A stretch of 64,000 nucleotides of DNA from Erwinia rhapontici (GCF_012271765.1 NZ_VRKO01000010.1:442884-506883); one strand, 5' to 3'; shown: positions 8,565-17,475, counted from the first letter of the stretch. Program-made: numbers and translations. Notes: generated by a model from the letters alone, not told the origin.

Positions 8565-9038
8565 ATGATGAAATACAGAATTTCTGGCCTGAGAGCCGAG
8601 CAGTTTACCCATCTTTTTGGACAGAGCGATACCTATCTAAAAAGATACGGTGCCATCAGAAAAACGGTAGTGAGCTACCCCGGCTATCCCGACAGAATCT
8701 CGTTGTGCGATATCCCTGCTGGCGAAACCGCGCTTCTGATCAACCACATCTACCAGCCTGCAGATACCCCTTATTTCGGCTCTCATGCCATCTATATATG
8801 GGAGGGATGTACCCAACAAGGCATTTACCTCAATGAATTACCTGAGGTGATGAAAACCAGAGTGCTGTCATTGCGGGCCTATGATGAAAATCACTTTTTA
8901 AGACGGGCAGATATCTGTGAGGGACAATTTTCTGAAAATCTTATCGGCCTTTTTTTTGCCGATCCACTGATTAGTTATATCCAGATACACAATGCAAAAC
9001 AGGGATGCTATGCCTGTTGCGCTGAGCGTTCTGAATGA
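8565..9038 (+). CDS. DUF1203 domain protein
   Basis: 157 residues that match DUF1203 along the whole length: FRISGL-like opening (KYRISGLRAEQF), SYPGYPDRISLCDIPAGETALLINH and QPADTPYFGSHAIYI. The function of the family is unknown; members are small soluble cytoplasmic proteins. I chose the ATG at 8565 (AGGAGA site five bases ahead, followed by a second ATG) over an upstream start at 8487 that would add 26 unconserved residues. It ends 29 bases before a convergent LysR gene. Confidence 0.82.
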   Translation: MMKYRISGLRAEQFTHLFGQSDTYLKRYGAIRKTVVSYPGYPDRISLCDIPAGETALLINHIYQPADTPYFGSHAIYIWEGCTQQGIYLNELPEVMKTRVLSLRAYDENHFLRRADICEGQFSENLIGLFFADPLISYIQIHNAKQGCYACCAERSE

Positions 9039-9067
9039 ACCTTCAGAGACGTCACCCACATCACGGT

Positions 9068-9934
9068 TCAGGGCGTTCTGTCAGGCGGACAGGCCTTGCC
9101 AATAACATCAGCCAGAAATTCCATGACCATCACCGCGAAGGGATCGCGTCTGTACTCTGGATAGGCAACCAGCCACATGCTCCTGCCTGGGGGGCGCGAA
9201 CTGACAGGCAGTTTTATCAGCGAGCTGTCATTGTCCCCCATAAAGCAGGGTAACGTCACCACACCCAGCCCACTCCTTGCAGCCTGCTGCTGTGCCATCA
9301 GGTCACTGGCCCTGAATATAATCCGCCTTCCGTCCAGCAGGGATTCCAGCCATTGCTGCTGCGTCACATGATCCAGCGAGTTCTCGTAGGCAATGAATAC
9401 CCAACTGTCGGGCGGCTTATCCAGCCAGCAAGGTGAAGCATACAGACCGAAACGCATCGTCCCGATACGGCGCGTCAGCAAATCGGGATCATCCGGTCTT
9501 GTCAGACGGACCGCGATATCAGCCTCGCCTTTGTTCAGTTGAACATGATGGGATACGCCTGATAATGAGAGTGAGATAGTCGGGTGACGCTGCGTAAACT
9601 CAGCCACGGCCGGTGCAATCAACTGTGCAGCCACCGCCGGGGATGCGCTGATCCTGACAGCCGCCGCTGGCGCAGCAGACAGCGACTTTGCCTGTATACC
9701 CACCCGGTCGGCAATCCTGTTCATTTCATCAGCCAAAGAGGCGATGACTTTGCCTTGTTCCGTCAGCGCGGTACGCCGGGGCAATCGTTCAGTAAGACGA
9801 AGGCCGAGCGAAGTTTCGAGGGCGGCGATGCGGCGGCTTACGGTGGCATGGTCAACGTGAAGCTCTTTTGCCGCAGCGGACATGGAACCCCAGCGGGCCA
9901 GAGCAAGAAAGTAATGTAAATCCTGCCAGTCCAT
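9068..9934 (-). CDS. LysR-family transcriptional regulator
   Basis: 288 residues: N-terminal HTH (HYFLALARWGSMSAAAKELH, then VDHATVSRRIAALE) and effector domain. The opening MDWQDLHYFLALARWGS is typical of LysR proteins that sit beside quinone or zinc-type oxidoreductases. The start has a strong AAGGAAAGAG site. It is divergent from the quinone reductase gene with a 109-bp gap holding a TATAAT box, so it very likely controls that gene. Confidence 0.9.
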   Translation of the reverse strand: MDWQDLHYFLALARWGSMSAAAKELHVDHATVSRRIAALETSLGLRLTERLPRRTALTEQGKVIASLADEMNRIADRVGIQAKSLSAAPAAAVRISASPAVAAQLIAPAVAEFTQRHPTISLSLSGVSHHVQLNKGEADIAVRLTRPDDPDLLTRRIGTMRFGLYASPCWLDKPPDSWVFIAYENSLDHVTQQQWLESLLDGRRIIFRASDLMAQQQAARSGLGVVTLPCFMGDNDSSLIKLPVSSRPPGRSMWLVAYPEYRRDPFAVMVMEFLADVIGKACPPDRTP

Positions 9935-10007
9935 TCACTCTTTCCTTGTGCATTTTTACACATACATGGTTCTTTTATACCCGTATTTTTCCTGACATAA
10001 ACGACTT

Positions 10008-10013
10008 TATAAT
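10008..10013 (+). promoter_or_regulatory. -10 box of the quinone reductase promoter
   Basis: A consensus TATAAT 31 bases ahead of the reductase start. No good -35 hexamer is placed 16-18 bases upstream, as expected for a promoter that needs a LysR activator. TGTGCATTTTTACACA just upstream is a candidate LysR half-symmetrical site. Confidence 0.5.
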
Positions 10014-10043
10014 TTTTCTCACGTAAACAGTGAGGACAGCAAT

Positions 10044-11018
10044 ATGTCAGTAGCCATCGTTATCAGTCAGCCGGGCGGTCCCGACGTCCTTAAAGCCATT
10101 GAAATGACGCTGAATGAACCGGGCCCCGATGAAGTTCAGATTCAGCATGAGGTGATCGGCGTCAACTTTGTGGATATTTACTTCCGTTCAGGGCTTTACC
10201 CTTTGTCCTCTTCCCCGACAGTGCCCGGCTTTGAAGGGGGCGGGGTGGTAACGGCCGTGGGGCATAACGTTCGCGCATTTACCCCCGGGGACCGCGTTGC
10301 TTATACCGGGAACCCGATGGGAGCCTATACAGCACTCAGGAATATCCCTGCCAGTCGGCTCATTAAAATACCCGATGGGGTAACGATTCGGACCGCCGGA
10401 AGCTCGATGCTGAGGGGGCTTACCGCACATATGTTGCTTCACAAGGTACGGGAGGTTAAAGCGGGTGACTGGCTGCTGGTTCATTCTGCAGCGGGCGGTC
10501 TGGGCCAGATTGTCACCCGCTGGGCAACCATGAAAGGTGCCAGGGTGATTGGGACAACGGGGTCCGCGGCTAAAGTGAACATTGTGCAGAATGCAGGGGC
10601 CGCTGAAGTGCTGCTTCATACCGATGCGGCATGGGCGGAAACCGTGCGCGAAATGACGGAGGGGCGCGGGGTGCATCTTGCCATTGATGGGATTGGAGGA
10701 AACATGCTTGCTGCAACGCTCGGCGTGGTGCGCCCTTTTGGCATTGTCGCAAGCCTGGGTCAGCCTGCCGGGCCTATTCCACCGGTGCGTGTAGAGGATC
10801 TTGGCTTCGCCCGCTCAATCGCACTGATGCGGCCAAGTTCCATTGCCTATGCTGACGACCCCGATCTCTACAGACAGGGGGCCAGCGACCTCATGGCGGC
10901 CCTGCAGAATGGTCTGGAAAATCCCGTCGGAGCGGAATATTCCCTGACGCAGGCGGCGAAAGCACACGCTGACCTCGAAGCCGGACGTACAACAGGAAGT
11001 GTGATACTGACCGTGTAG
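10044..11018 (+). CDS. Zinc-independent NADPH:quinone reductase (MDR family)
   Basis: 324 residues with the full QOR layout: GroES-like N-domain (VIGVNFVDIYFRSGLYP near 37-53, VPGFEGGGVVTAVG), then a Rossmann NADPH site (LLVHSAAGGLGQIV near 148-161). It lacks the zinc-binding cysteines of alcohol dehydrogenases. Such enzymes reduce quinones or alpha,beta-unsaturated carbonyls with NADPH in the cytosol. A LysR gene is divergent upstream and a strong terminator follows. It resembles E. coli QorA in type, but I do not assign that symbol. Confidence 0.9.
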   Translation: MSVAIVISQPGGPDVLKAIEMTLNEPGPDEVQIQHEVIGVNFVDIYFRSGLYPLSSSPTVPGFEGGGVVTAVGHNVRAFTPGDRVAYTGNPMGAYTALRNIPASRLIKIPDGVTIRTAGSSMLRGLTAHMLLHKVREVKAGDWLLVHSAAGGLGQIVTRWATMKGARVIGTTGSAAKVNIVQNAGAAEVLLHTDAAWAETVREMTEGRGVHLAIDGIGGNMLAATLGVVRPFGIVASLGQPAGPIPPVRVEDLGFARSIALMRPSSIAYADDPDLYRQGASDLMAALQNGLENPVGAEYSLTQAAKAHADLEAGRTTGSVILTV

Positions 11019-11033
11019 ATTCCGTTGTTACAA

Positions 11034-11069
11034 GGGTAAAAGCAGAACCCGCCTCTTCTGCTTTTACCC
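11034..11069. terminator. Strong bidirectional hairpin after quinone reductase
   Basis: GGGTAAAAGCAGAA and TTCTGCTTTTACCC form a perfect 14-bp stem around an 8-base loop, 16 bases past the reductase stop. It lies between convergent genes. It carries no separate T-run, but its own A/T-rich arms could serve in either direction. Confidence 0.65.
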
Positions 11070-11167
11070 ATTACATTAAAAGATGTCTGTGATTTTCCGC
11101 ATTGATAACGGCTTGTGGGCTACTCCGCTAGCTGAACGGACGCGATGTCCCCGGCGTGGTTAACGTG

Positions 11168-12403
11168 TCAGTGAAATGTCCTGCTTTGCGTTTCTGTCGG
11201 TGATGAAGAGACTCTGACCCGGAAGGCAATAATCAGCGCGGCACTGAACATGATGCATGCCGCTGTGATAAATACCCCCGTCACGCCGTTGATGCCATAT
11301 ATCAGGCCACCGATGGCCGCACCGGCAGCAATGGAGGATTGAACGGCGGCGACCACCATACCTCCCGCACTCTCTGCTTCATCTGGAAGCGTCCGTGCGA
11401 CCCAGTTTGACCACGCCACCGGTACGCCGCCAAATGCCAGACCCCACAGCATCACCAGCATCGTGAGCCCCACTATCGATAGTGGCATGATGATCATGCC
11501 CAGTGCGGCTGCACCCACCAGAGCGGGCATCATGATGAGCGTCAAACGCAAGCTGCGTTCCATCAGCCATCCCGCCGACAGCGTCCCGCAAAAGTTAGCC
11601 AGCCCAAATCCGAGCAACAGTAACGCCAGCCCTTCGGCATCCACCTGTGCGAGACCTTCCAGCGCAGGCCGTATATAGGTAAATAGCGCGTACTGGCCGG
11701 TGTGTGCCAGCACGCACCCCATCATACCGATGCTAACACCAGGCCGTCGCAGTAGAGAAAAGACCGATGCCGTTTTACTCCGAATCAGCGGTGGCATTCC
11801 GGGCAGCGTGAAATACTGGAAAAGCAAAGTGACGACACCCACCGCGGCAGCGGCAATAAAGGCGCTACGCCAGCCCCAAATCCCCCCCAGATAGCTTCCC
11901 AGCGGCACGGCAACCACCGTACCTACCGCGATACCACTAAAAATGATCGACAGGGCGCGCGGCACCAGCCTTTCTGGCACCAGGCGCATCGCCACCGCCG
12001 CAGCCATGCTCCAGAATCCACCCAGTGCGATACCCAGCAAGACGCGCATTGCCAGCAGCATGACAATGCCTGAAGAGAGCGCCACGAGCAGGTTTGAAAA
12101 GACCATCAACGCAGTGAAGCTCAACAGTACGGCGCGCTTGTCAAACGCACGCGTAAATCGCGGGACCAGTAATCCGGCAAATAACGCAATGACCGCCGTC
12201 GCCGTGACGGCCTGTCCGGCAAGAGATTCGGACACACCAAAATCCTGAGCCATCGGGGTTAATAAACTGGCAGGCAGGTATTCAGCGGTGAGTAGGCCAA
12301 AAACGCCCATGGTTAACGAAAACACCGCCCGCCAGGCAGGCCGGATTGGCTCATCGGTGGTTAATACGGCTTTGTTCTGCCTGATAGAGGCTTCATTGGT
12401 CAT
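11168..12403 (-). CDS. MFS exporter related to NepI purine-ribonucleoside efflux protein
   Basis: 411 residues, twelve membrane helices. It lines up with remembered E. coli NepI in EYLPASLLTPMAQDFGVSE, AGQAVT, LGIALGGFWSM, MRLVPERLVPRALSI and PLGSYLGGIWGWR. NepI exports inosine and guanosine-type purine nucleosides. The first 20 residues are unlike NepI. An AraC-type regulator is divergent with a 101-bp gap and is the probable controller. Other members of this MFS group export arabinose-like sugars or drugs, so the substrate is open. Confidence 0.82.
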   Translation of the reverse strand: MTNEASIRQNKAVLTTDEPIRPAWRAVFSLTMGVFGLLTAEYLPASLLTPMAQDFGVSESLAGQAVTATAVIALFAGLLVPRFTRAFDKRAVLLSFTALMVFSNLLVALSSGIVMLLAMRVLLGIALGGFWSMAAAVAMRLVPERLVPRALSIIFSGIAVGTVVAVPLGSYLGGIWGWRSAFIAAAAVGVVTLLFQYFTLPGMPPLIRSKTASVFSLLRRPGVSIGMMGCVLAHTGQYALFTYIRPALEGLAQVDAEGLALLLLGFGLANFCGTLSAGWLMERSLRLTLIMMPALVGAAALGMIIMPLSIVGLTMLVMLWGLAFGGVPVAWSNWVARTLPDEAESAGGMVVAAVQSSIAAGAAIGGLIYGINGVTGVFITAACIMFSAALIIAFRVRVSSSPTETQSRTFH

Positions 12404-12504
12404 GACTGAGTTTCCAGGTAAAGGGGTTAAAGGATGAAGTCTATTCAGGTGTGGCTGGATGAGCTATGCTCTAAAAACCTCCTTTATTACCCGAAAACCC
12501 GAAT

Positions 12505-13461
12505 ATGGTCATGACTTCACCTTTTGCCCTCTCATCTGAACTCATCAGTGAACTGCTTTCTGGCCTGCGACTTAACGGTGTGCGGTATCAGCGTATTCAA
12601 ACGGGCAATACGTTTGGTGTGAATTTCGCCAGCCGCCCCGGCCATGCTTACCTGCACTATGTCGCGGTGGGGGATGTGGTGCTTCAGACTGCAAAGGGCG
12701 ATTGTTTCTCGCTTTCAGCCGGGGAAGCCCTGTTTATTCCTCACGGCGGAGAGCACCAGCTCATGTCGGCAACAGCCGCTGACGTGATGGATATCGATGA
12801 TTTTGAAACGGTACCCCTGGATGAAAACGTGAGTGGGATTGATACCTGTCCCAGCACCCAGGAAACGCCAGGTGCCGTGCTGTTCTTTGGCTGCATGGAA
12901 ATTGATTTGGGAAGCATGCAACGACTGGCAGGCGTGATGCCTGAGGTTATGCGTGCTGATGCGAAGGGGGCTAACTGGCCGGGACTGATGCATATCCTGG
13001 ATGCGATGAAGCGTGAGATATGTTCCGGGCGCGTGGGCTATGCCGGCATTCTCGCCCGGCTGGCCGATGTGGTTGCGGCGATGTTTATCAGAGGGTGGGT
13101 GGAAGGCGGTTGCGGCACCAGCCAGGGGCTCGCTGCAGCACTGCGCGATCCGCGTCTGGCTCGGGCCATCCTGGCGATTCACCGCGAACCGGGCCGTGAC
13201 TGGAGCGTGGCAGAACTCGCCGCTGAATCGCATATATCCCGATCCGCCTTCGCCGAAAGGTTTCAGACCACGATCGGTATCCCACCATTGCGGTATGCCA
13301 CGGAAGTGCGGATGCACCTTGCTGTCCGCTGGTTATCGTCAGAAAAAATCACCGTCGATCTGGTATCCCAGCGGCTGGGCTACTCCTCACAGGCCGCTTT
13401 CAGCCGGGCTTTTAAGCGTGTAACAGGCAAGTCTCCCGGCGCAATGCGTATCCTTAACTGA
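12505..13461 (+). CDS. AraC-family regulator with cupin_6 N-domain
   Basis: 318 residues. The N-terminal half has the cupin_6 pattern (LNGVRYQRIQTGNTFGVNF, then LSAGEALFIPHGGEHQL). The C-terminal half has two AraC helix-turn-helix units (WSVAELAAESHISRSAFAERF, then VSQRLGYSSQAAFSRAFKR). This class normally sits next to the oxidoreductase or exporter it controls. It diverges from the NepI-like exporter, so that gene is the likely target. ATG 12505 and 12511 are both possible; neither has a strong ribosome site. Confidence 0.88.
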   Translation: MVMTSPFALSSELISELLSGLRLNGVRYQRIQTGNTFGVNFASRPGHAYLHYVAVGDVVLQTAKGDCFSLSAGEALFIPHGGEHQLMSATAADVMDIDDFETVPLDENVSGIDTCPSTQETPGAVLFFGCMEIDLGSMQRLAGVMPEVMRADAKGANWPGLMHILDAMKREICSGRVGYAGILARLADVVAAMFIRGWVEGGCGTSQGLAAALRDPRLARAILAIHREPGRDWSVAELAAESHISRSAFAERFQTTIGIPPLRYATEVRMHLAVRWLSSEKITVDLVSQRLGYSSQAAFSRAFKRVTGKSPGAMRILN

Positions 13462-13468
13462 CAGAGCG

Positions 13469-13912
13469 TTATCCTCTGGCCTTTTCTAAGCGGATATCAG
13501 TGTCATTAATATCCGTTTTATTGCCCCAGCCAAGATGCAGGTAAACGTTAGCAGCACGGCTGTTCTTATCGGTTTCCAGCCAGGCGATATCATGGTGTTT
13601 AAATAATTCCTGCTCAGCGGCCATCACCAGTCTGCGTCCCGCTCCCTTGCCTTCATATTCCGGCAGAACAAATGCCGCAAACAGGCAGCCTTCATCCGGC
13701 AAAATCATAGAGAAACCGATGATTTTTTCGCTTTCAACCGCAACCCAGGCGCAAGGGCTGTTCTGAATCATATCGGCCACCAGGCTTTCAGTGATCCCCA
13801 TCTGGCGCATTTCTTCACGACTCAGATGGTTTTCAATAACCGAGGTTCTGACGTCGAAAATACGCTCTACATCAGAAACTCGCGCTGATCGGATAGTGAT
13901 ATTCATTATCAT
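13469..13912 (-). CDS. GNAT-family N-acetyltransferase
   Basis: 147 residues with the GNAT fold: TIRSARVSDVERIF opening strand and helix, GFSMILPDEGCLFAAFVLPEYEGKG running into the acetyl-CoA loop (EGKGAGRRL near 93-101), and AWLETDKNSRAANVYLHLGW near the end. It transfers acetyl from acetyl-CoA to an amine, substrate unknown. The start ATG at 13912 follows GGATG. Downstream of yajD on the same strand, with a 9-bp hairpin between them. Confidence 0.87.
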   Translation of the reverse strand: MIMNITIRSARVSDVERIFDVRTSVIENHLSREEMRQMGITESLVADMIQNSPCAWVAVESEKIIGFSMILPDEGCLFAAFVLPEYEGKGAGRRLVMAAEQELFKHHDIAWLETDKNSRAANVYLHLGWGNKTDINDTDIRLEKARG

Positions 13913-13932
13913 TATTCATCCGGTGAAATGAT

Positions 13933-13969
13933 CGGACTGCCCGCTTACATTGAATATGCTGGCAGTCCG
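13933..13969 (-). terminator. Hairpin between yajD and the GNAT gene
   Basis: CGGACTGCC and GGCAGTCCG form a perfect 9-bp stem with a 19-base loop, 30 bases past the yajD stop on the minus strand. No U-tract, so it may stabilise the yajD message rather than stop transcription. Confidence 0.4.
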
Positions 13970-13998
13970 TAGGATTCCAAAAGCTAACGGTTCTGCCG

Positions 13999-14346
13999 TT
14001 ACTTCTTCTTATTCAGCATCGACTGTAAATCCGCAAAAGGATTATAGGTGGCAGCACCCACGTCTTTTTGCGCATCTTCTCCCGCCACAACGGTGGTGCC
14101 GTACTGGTCAGCTTCGGTGTACTTCGAGTGTTCGTGGTCATGGCAATACAGGCACAACAACTCCCAGTTACTGCCATCTTCCGGGTTATTGGTGTGATCG
14201 TGATCCATATGGTGAACCGTTAATTCGCGCAGGTTGGAATAAACGAACTCGCGCGCGCAGCGCCCGCAGACCCACGGATAGATTTTGAGTGCTTTCTCAC
14301 GGTAGCCGCTTTCCAGCCGTGCGTAGTTTTTGGGGATCAGAGCCAT
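13999..14346 (-). CDS. yajD: HNH-nuclease-fold protein YajD
   Basis: 115 residues, near-identical in memory to E. coli YajD over the whole length. It carries the zinc pair CGRC near 27-30, the HNH signature LTVHHMDHDHTNN near 42-54 and CLYCHDHEHSKYTEADQYG. HNH proteins of this size may nick or bind DNA, but the role of YajD is not established. Length and both ends match the family. It is a core enterobacterial gene and supports placing the window in Enterobacterales. Confidence 0.95.
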   Translation of the reverse strand: MALIPKNYARLESGYREKALKIYPWVCGRCAREFVYSNLRELTVHHMDHDHTNNPEDGSNWELLCLYCHDHEHSKYTEADQYGTTVVAGEDAQKDVGAATYNPFADLQSMLNKKK

Positions 14347-14464
14347 TGCCGATATTACCTGTTCTATAGGGAGTATTTAACGAGAGTGCCTTCAATATAT
14401 CCCATAATCGAAGCGAAGGAGAAATCAAACAGGGAAGTGCAGGGAGGCGCTGGGGGGGAGGGCA

Positions 14465-14499
14465 CAGTCCGGACTGATCAGATCGCCCAATCCGGACTG
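14465..14499. repeat. Inverted repeat downstream of mesD
   Basis: CAGTCCGGA and TCCGGACTG form 9-bp arms around 17 bases, 32 bases past the mesD stop. Each arm contains the palindrome TCCGGA, so direct copies of TCCGGACTG also occur here. A further copy of TCCGGACTGATC lies at 17481, past the other side of the mes block. There is no T-run. Confidence 0.5.
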
Positions 14500-14530
14500 C
14501 GTAGTTTCAAATGATGACGGGCTGACGCCG

Positions 14531-15562
14531 TTATTTCGCCAGCAGTTCTTTACGCACGATTTCTGCGCCTGCACTTAATGCATCCAGCTTGCCGCGTGCA
14601 ACGCCCCGCGGTAACGGGATCATGCCGCAGTTGGTGCAAGGATAGAGCTTGTCGGCATCAACATACTGCAGGGCTGTGCGCAGCGTCGCGGCAACTTCTT
14701 CTGGCGTCTCAATGGTGTTGGTCGCCACATCTATGGCACCAACCATCACTTTCTTACCGCGAATCAGTTCCATCAGCTCCATAGGAACATGCGAGTTCAT
14801 ACATTCGAGTGAGATAATATCGATATTAGATTTTTGCAGTTTCGGGAAAATCTGTTCGTATTGTCGCCACTCTGTACCCAGCGTCTTTTTCCAGTCGGTA
14901 TTGGCTTTGATGCCGTAGCCGTAGCAAATATGGACAGCGGTTTCGCATTTCAGTCCTTCGATGGCGCGTTCCAGGGTGGCAATACCCCAGTCATTCACTT
15001 CATCGAAGAAAACATTAAATGCAGGCTCATCAAACTGGATAATATCAACGCCGACAGCCTCTAACTCTTTGGCTTCTTCGTTGAGAATTTTGGCAAATTC
15101 CCAGGCGAGTTTTTCGCGGCTTTTATAGTGGTTATCATACAGCGTATCGATCATGGTCATCGGGCCAGGTAAGGCCCATTTGATCGGCTTATCGGTTTGC
15201 TGACGTAAAAACTTAGCGTCTTCCACAAACACCGACTTCTTGCGGCTGACAGGGCCGACAACCGTTGGCACACTTGCATCATAGCGATCGCGAATTTTAA
15301 CGATCTCACGTTTCTCAAAATCAACACCCTCAAGGTGCTCAATAAACGTGGTAACAAAATGCTGGCGTGTTTGCTCACCGTCGCTGACGATATCAATACC
15401 GGCCTGCTGTTGATCGTCCAGGCACAAACGCAGCGCATCTTTTTTGCCGTCGGCTAATTCCTGATCCTGCAATTTCCACGGGGACCAGAGTTGCTCAGGT
15501 TGTGCAATCCATGAAGGCTTAGGTAAGCTGCCAGCCGTGGACGTGGGCAATAACTTTTTCAT
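14531..15562 (-). CDS. mesD: Folate-independent methionine synthase MesD (core MetE fold)
   Basis: 343 residues, equal to only the C-terminal catalytic barrel of cobalamin-independent methionine synthase. Expected zinc ligands are present: His211 and Cys213 (AVHICYGYG), Glu253 (ISLECMN) and Cys312 (PCTNCGMIPL). The N-terminal folate-binding half of MetE is absent. MesD proteins make methionine from homocysteine using a methyl donor other than methyltetrahydrofolate and need the partner MesX; the published work reports an oxygen-linked requirement. The gene follows mesX by 24 bases, which is the diagnostic pairing. ATG after AAGGTTT. Confidence 0.88.
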   Translation of the reverse strand: MKKLLPTSTAGSLPKPSWIAQPEQLWSPWKLQDQELADGKKDALRLCLDDQQQAGIDIVSDGEQTRQHFVTTFIEHLEGVDFEKREIVKIRDRYDASVPTVVGPVSRKKSVFVEDAKFLRQQTDKPIKWALPGPMTMIDTLYDNHYKSREKLAWEFAKILNEEAKELEAVGVDIIQFDEPAFNVFFDEVNDWGIATLERAIEGLKCETAVHICYGYGIKANTDWKKTLGTEWRQYEQIFPKLQKSNIDIISLECMNSHVPMELMELIRGKKVMVGAIDVATNTIETPEEVAATLRTALQYVDADKLYPCTNCGMIPLPRGVARGKLDALSAGAEIVRKELLAK

Positions 15563-15586
15563 AATAGAAACCTTGTATTTGTTTAA

Positions 15587-16570
15587 TCAAAGAACGGGAT
15601 CAGCAGACCATTGTTCAAGAAGAGTTTGATATGGTTTGATGAACTTCTCTTCAGTGAACTTTCCTTGTTCAACGGCCAGCTGGCTACGTTCTTCGCGATC
15701 GTAAGTAATGAGCGTTAATGAATGGTCTCGCTGCGCCAGGTTGGGTTGATAATGCTTTCCTGCTGCAGAATTGGCATTGTAAATCTCTGGTCGGTAGATC
15801 TTCTGGAACGTCTCCATCGTACTGATGGTGGCGATAAGCTCCAGATCGGTGTAATCATTCACCAGATCCCCTACGAAATAAAAAGCTAACGGCGCAACAC
15901 TGTTTGCAGGCATGAAATAGCGTGCCTGTAAGCCCATTTTATTGAAATAGTGATCGGTCAGGGACAGTTCATTCTGTTGGTATTCGATGCCCAGTGCAGG
16001 ATGCTGATAACCCGTCTGATGATAGGTGTTTTTGCTTGAGACGCTCAGGCAAATCACCGGCGCTTTGGAGAAGTTTTCTTTGTAGATATCTGAATCCACA
16101 AAGCGTTTAAAGATATTGCCATGCAGGTCGCCAAAGTTAGCGGGGATGCTAAATTCGGGTTGGTTTTTATTATGCTCTGGCAATACCACGCTAAAATCAT
16201 AATCGCGTACGTAAGAGGAAAAGTTATTTCCTACGATACCTTCAATGCGTTCATCTGTTTTCTTATCAATAATATTGGTTTTTAAAATTTCAATCACCGG
16301 GAAGCTATCGTTATTGCCTTCGACAGCAATATTCATCTCAACGGAGATGATTTCCAGTTCGACAGCGTAACGATCCCCTTTGGGATTATCCCCATGCGCC
16401 AGGGAATTAAAGCGATTTTTCATCATCACTAAGGCGTTGCGCAGGTTTTCCTGGCGTTTTGAACCTCTGGCCAGATTAGCAAAGTTGGTTGTGATACGCG
16501 TATTTTCGGATGGATTATAATTCTCATCGAAACAGATTTTTTTTATGGTAAACGCAAAGTTATTATTCAT
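15587..16570 (-). CDS. mesX: MesX, DUF1852 partner of methionine synthase MesD
   Basis: 327 residues matching DUF1852 throughout: FTIKKICFDENYNPSENTRI opening, LANLARGSKRQENLRNAL-type segment, then a YHQTGYQHPALGIEYQQ block and MGLQARYFMPANSVAPLAFY. It is soluble with no signal peptide. DUF1852 proteins occur almost only beside MesD and are required for its activity, probably by supplying or oxidatively generating the methyl donor; the chemistry is not known to me. It is the first gene of a two-gene operon. The ATG at 16570 has a weak GGATACC ribosome site. Confidence 0.88.
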   Translation of the reverse strand: MNNNFAFTIKKICFDENYNPSENTRITTNFANLARGSKRQENLRNALVMMKNRFNSLAHGDNPKGDRYAVELEIISVEMNIAVEGNNDSFPVIEILKTNIIDKKTDERIEGIVGNNFSSYVRDYDFSVVLPEHNKNQPEFSIPANFGDLHGNIFKRFVDSDIYKENFSKAPVICLSVSSKNTYHQTGYQHPALGIEYQQNELSLTDHYFNKMGLQARYFMPANSVAPLAFYFVGDLVNDYTDLELIATISTMETFQKIYRPEIYNANSAAGKHYQPNLAQRDHSLTLITYDREERSQLAVEQGKFTEEKFIKPYQTLLEQWSADPVL

Positions 16571-16992
16571 CGTAATCTGGTATCCTAATTTCCGCTACAA
16601 ACCTGAGCTTACTTCTTGCACTTTTCATGAAGCTGCAATTTTCTTTTCAGGTTCCAACATTCAGCCGTCTGCACACATTCTATAGTGCATATTTTATGCC
16701 AGAGTCACTGGGTGAGGGGAAGTGATATAATTTCACAGCAACATGAGCGATTTTCATGATCGCGGGTAGAAGAAGGAAAGAGGTGATCGGAAGTTCATCA
16801 TACTCTCCAACCGCTCCGGGTTCACTCACATTCCACGTCCCACTTTGCCTCTTATCCGCCGTCACCTGCCTGCCGTTCCTCGCGTACCTGCAATTTATCG
16901 TCCAGACTTACCGCAAAGGCATAGTCTGCGCAGGCATTGTGTTTTACACTGCGCGCTGAAAATTGAGTAGATTAACGATTAAGTAGGCGACA
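16571..16992. other. Divergent intergenic region, mesX to cold-shock gene
   Basis: 422 bases carrying the promoters of mesX and the cold-shock-domain gene. A TATAAT at 16726-16731 lies inside GTGATATAATTTCAC, a GTGA-N7-TCAC dyad, and could be a plus-strand -10 box with an overlapping operator. From there the leader to the cold-shock start would be about 255 bases, long as is usual for csp genes. I find no convincing gene, and only one imperfect MetJ-type octamer (AGACGGCT, minus strand). Confidence 0.45.
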
Positions 16993-17475
16993 ATGGCGAT
17001 GAACGGCACGATCACAACCTGGTTTAAAGATAAAGGCTTTGGATTTATCAAAGATGAAAACGGCGATAACCGTTATGTCCATGTGATTAAAATCGCCAAT
17101 CCTGAGCTGATTAAGAAAGATGCGGCGGTGACTTTCGAGCCCACCACCAACAGCAAAGGGCTGTCAGCTTATGATGTGAAAGTGATACCCGAAAGTTCCT
17201 ACATCTATATCGCGGGGGAGCGCCTGAAGCTCACCTCGATCAAGTCTTACCTGGTGTACAGCGAAGAAGTCCCTGCGGAAACCCGCATTGATAAAGAAAA
17301 TACGGTGCTATCTGTGGGCATACTGATGAACAGCATCCGGCCAAAATCAGCCACTCAGCCGGGTGAAATGCGTACGGTAAAAAAACTGGCGATCACCACT
17401 TTCCAGGGAACAACCCTGATCTTCTCGGAAGATGAGATCGACATCGACAGCACGGTGAAGTTGCTTAAGGTCTGA
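16993..17475 (+). CDS. Cold-shock-domain protein with C-terminal extension
   Basis: 160 residues. Residues 1-62 form a cold-shock domain: TITTWFKDKGFGFIKDENG contains RNP1 (KGFGFI, 14-19), and RYVHVIKI (27-34) stands in for RNP2, where CspA proteins have VFVH. Residues about 65-160 are an added domain of unknown function predicted to be mostly beta strands. The protein should bind single-stranded RNA or DNA; the extension may give it a dedicated target or partner. ATG 16993 is six bases after AGG; ATG 16999 is an alternative. A similar extended Csp is known in enterobacteria, but I cannot name it. Confidence 0.8.
   Translation: MAMNGTITTWFKDKGFGFIKDENGDNRYVHVIKIANPELIKKDAAVTFEPTTNSKGLSAYDVKVIPESSYIYIAGERLKLTSIKSYLVYSEEVPAETRIDKENTVLSVGILMNSIRPKSATQPGEMRTVKKLAITTFQGTTLIFSEDEIDIDSTVKLLKV

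Noticed and set aside
16571..16700. MetJ box upstream of mesX
   Set aside because: Only one octamer (AGACGGCT) is close to AGACGTCT; MetJ needs at least two adjacent boxes and the flanking octamers do not match.
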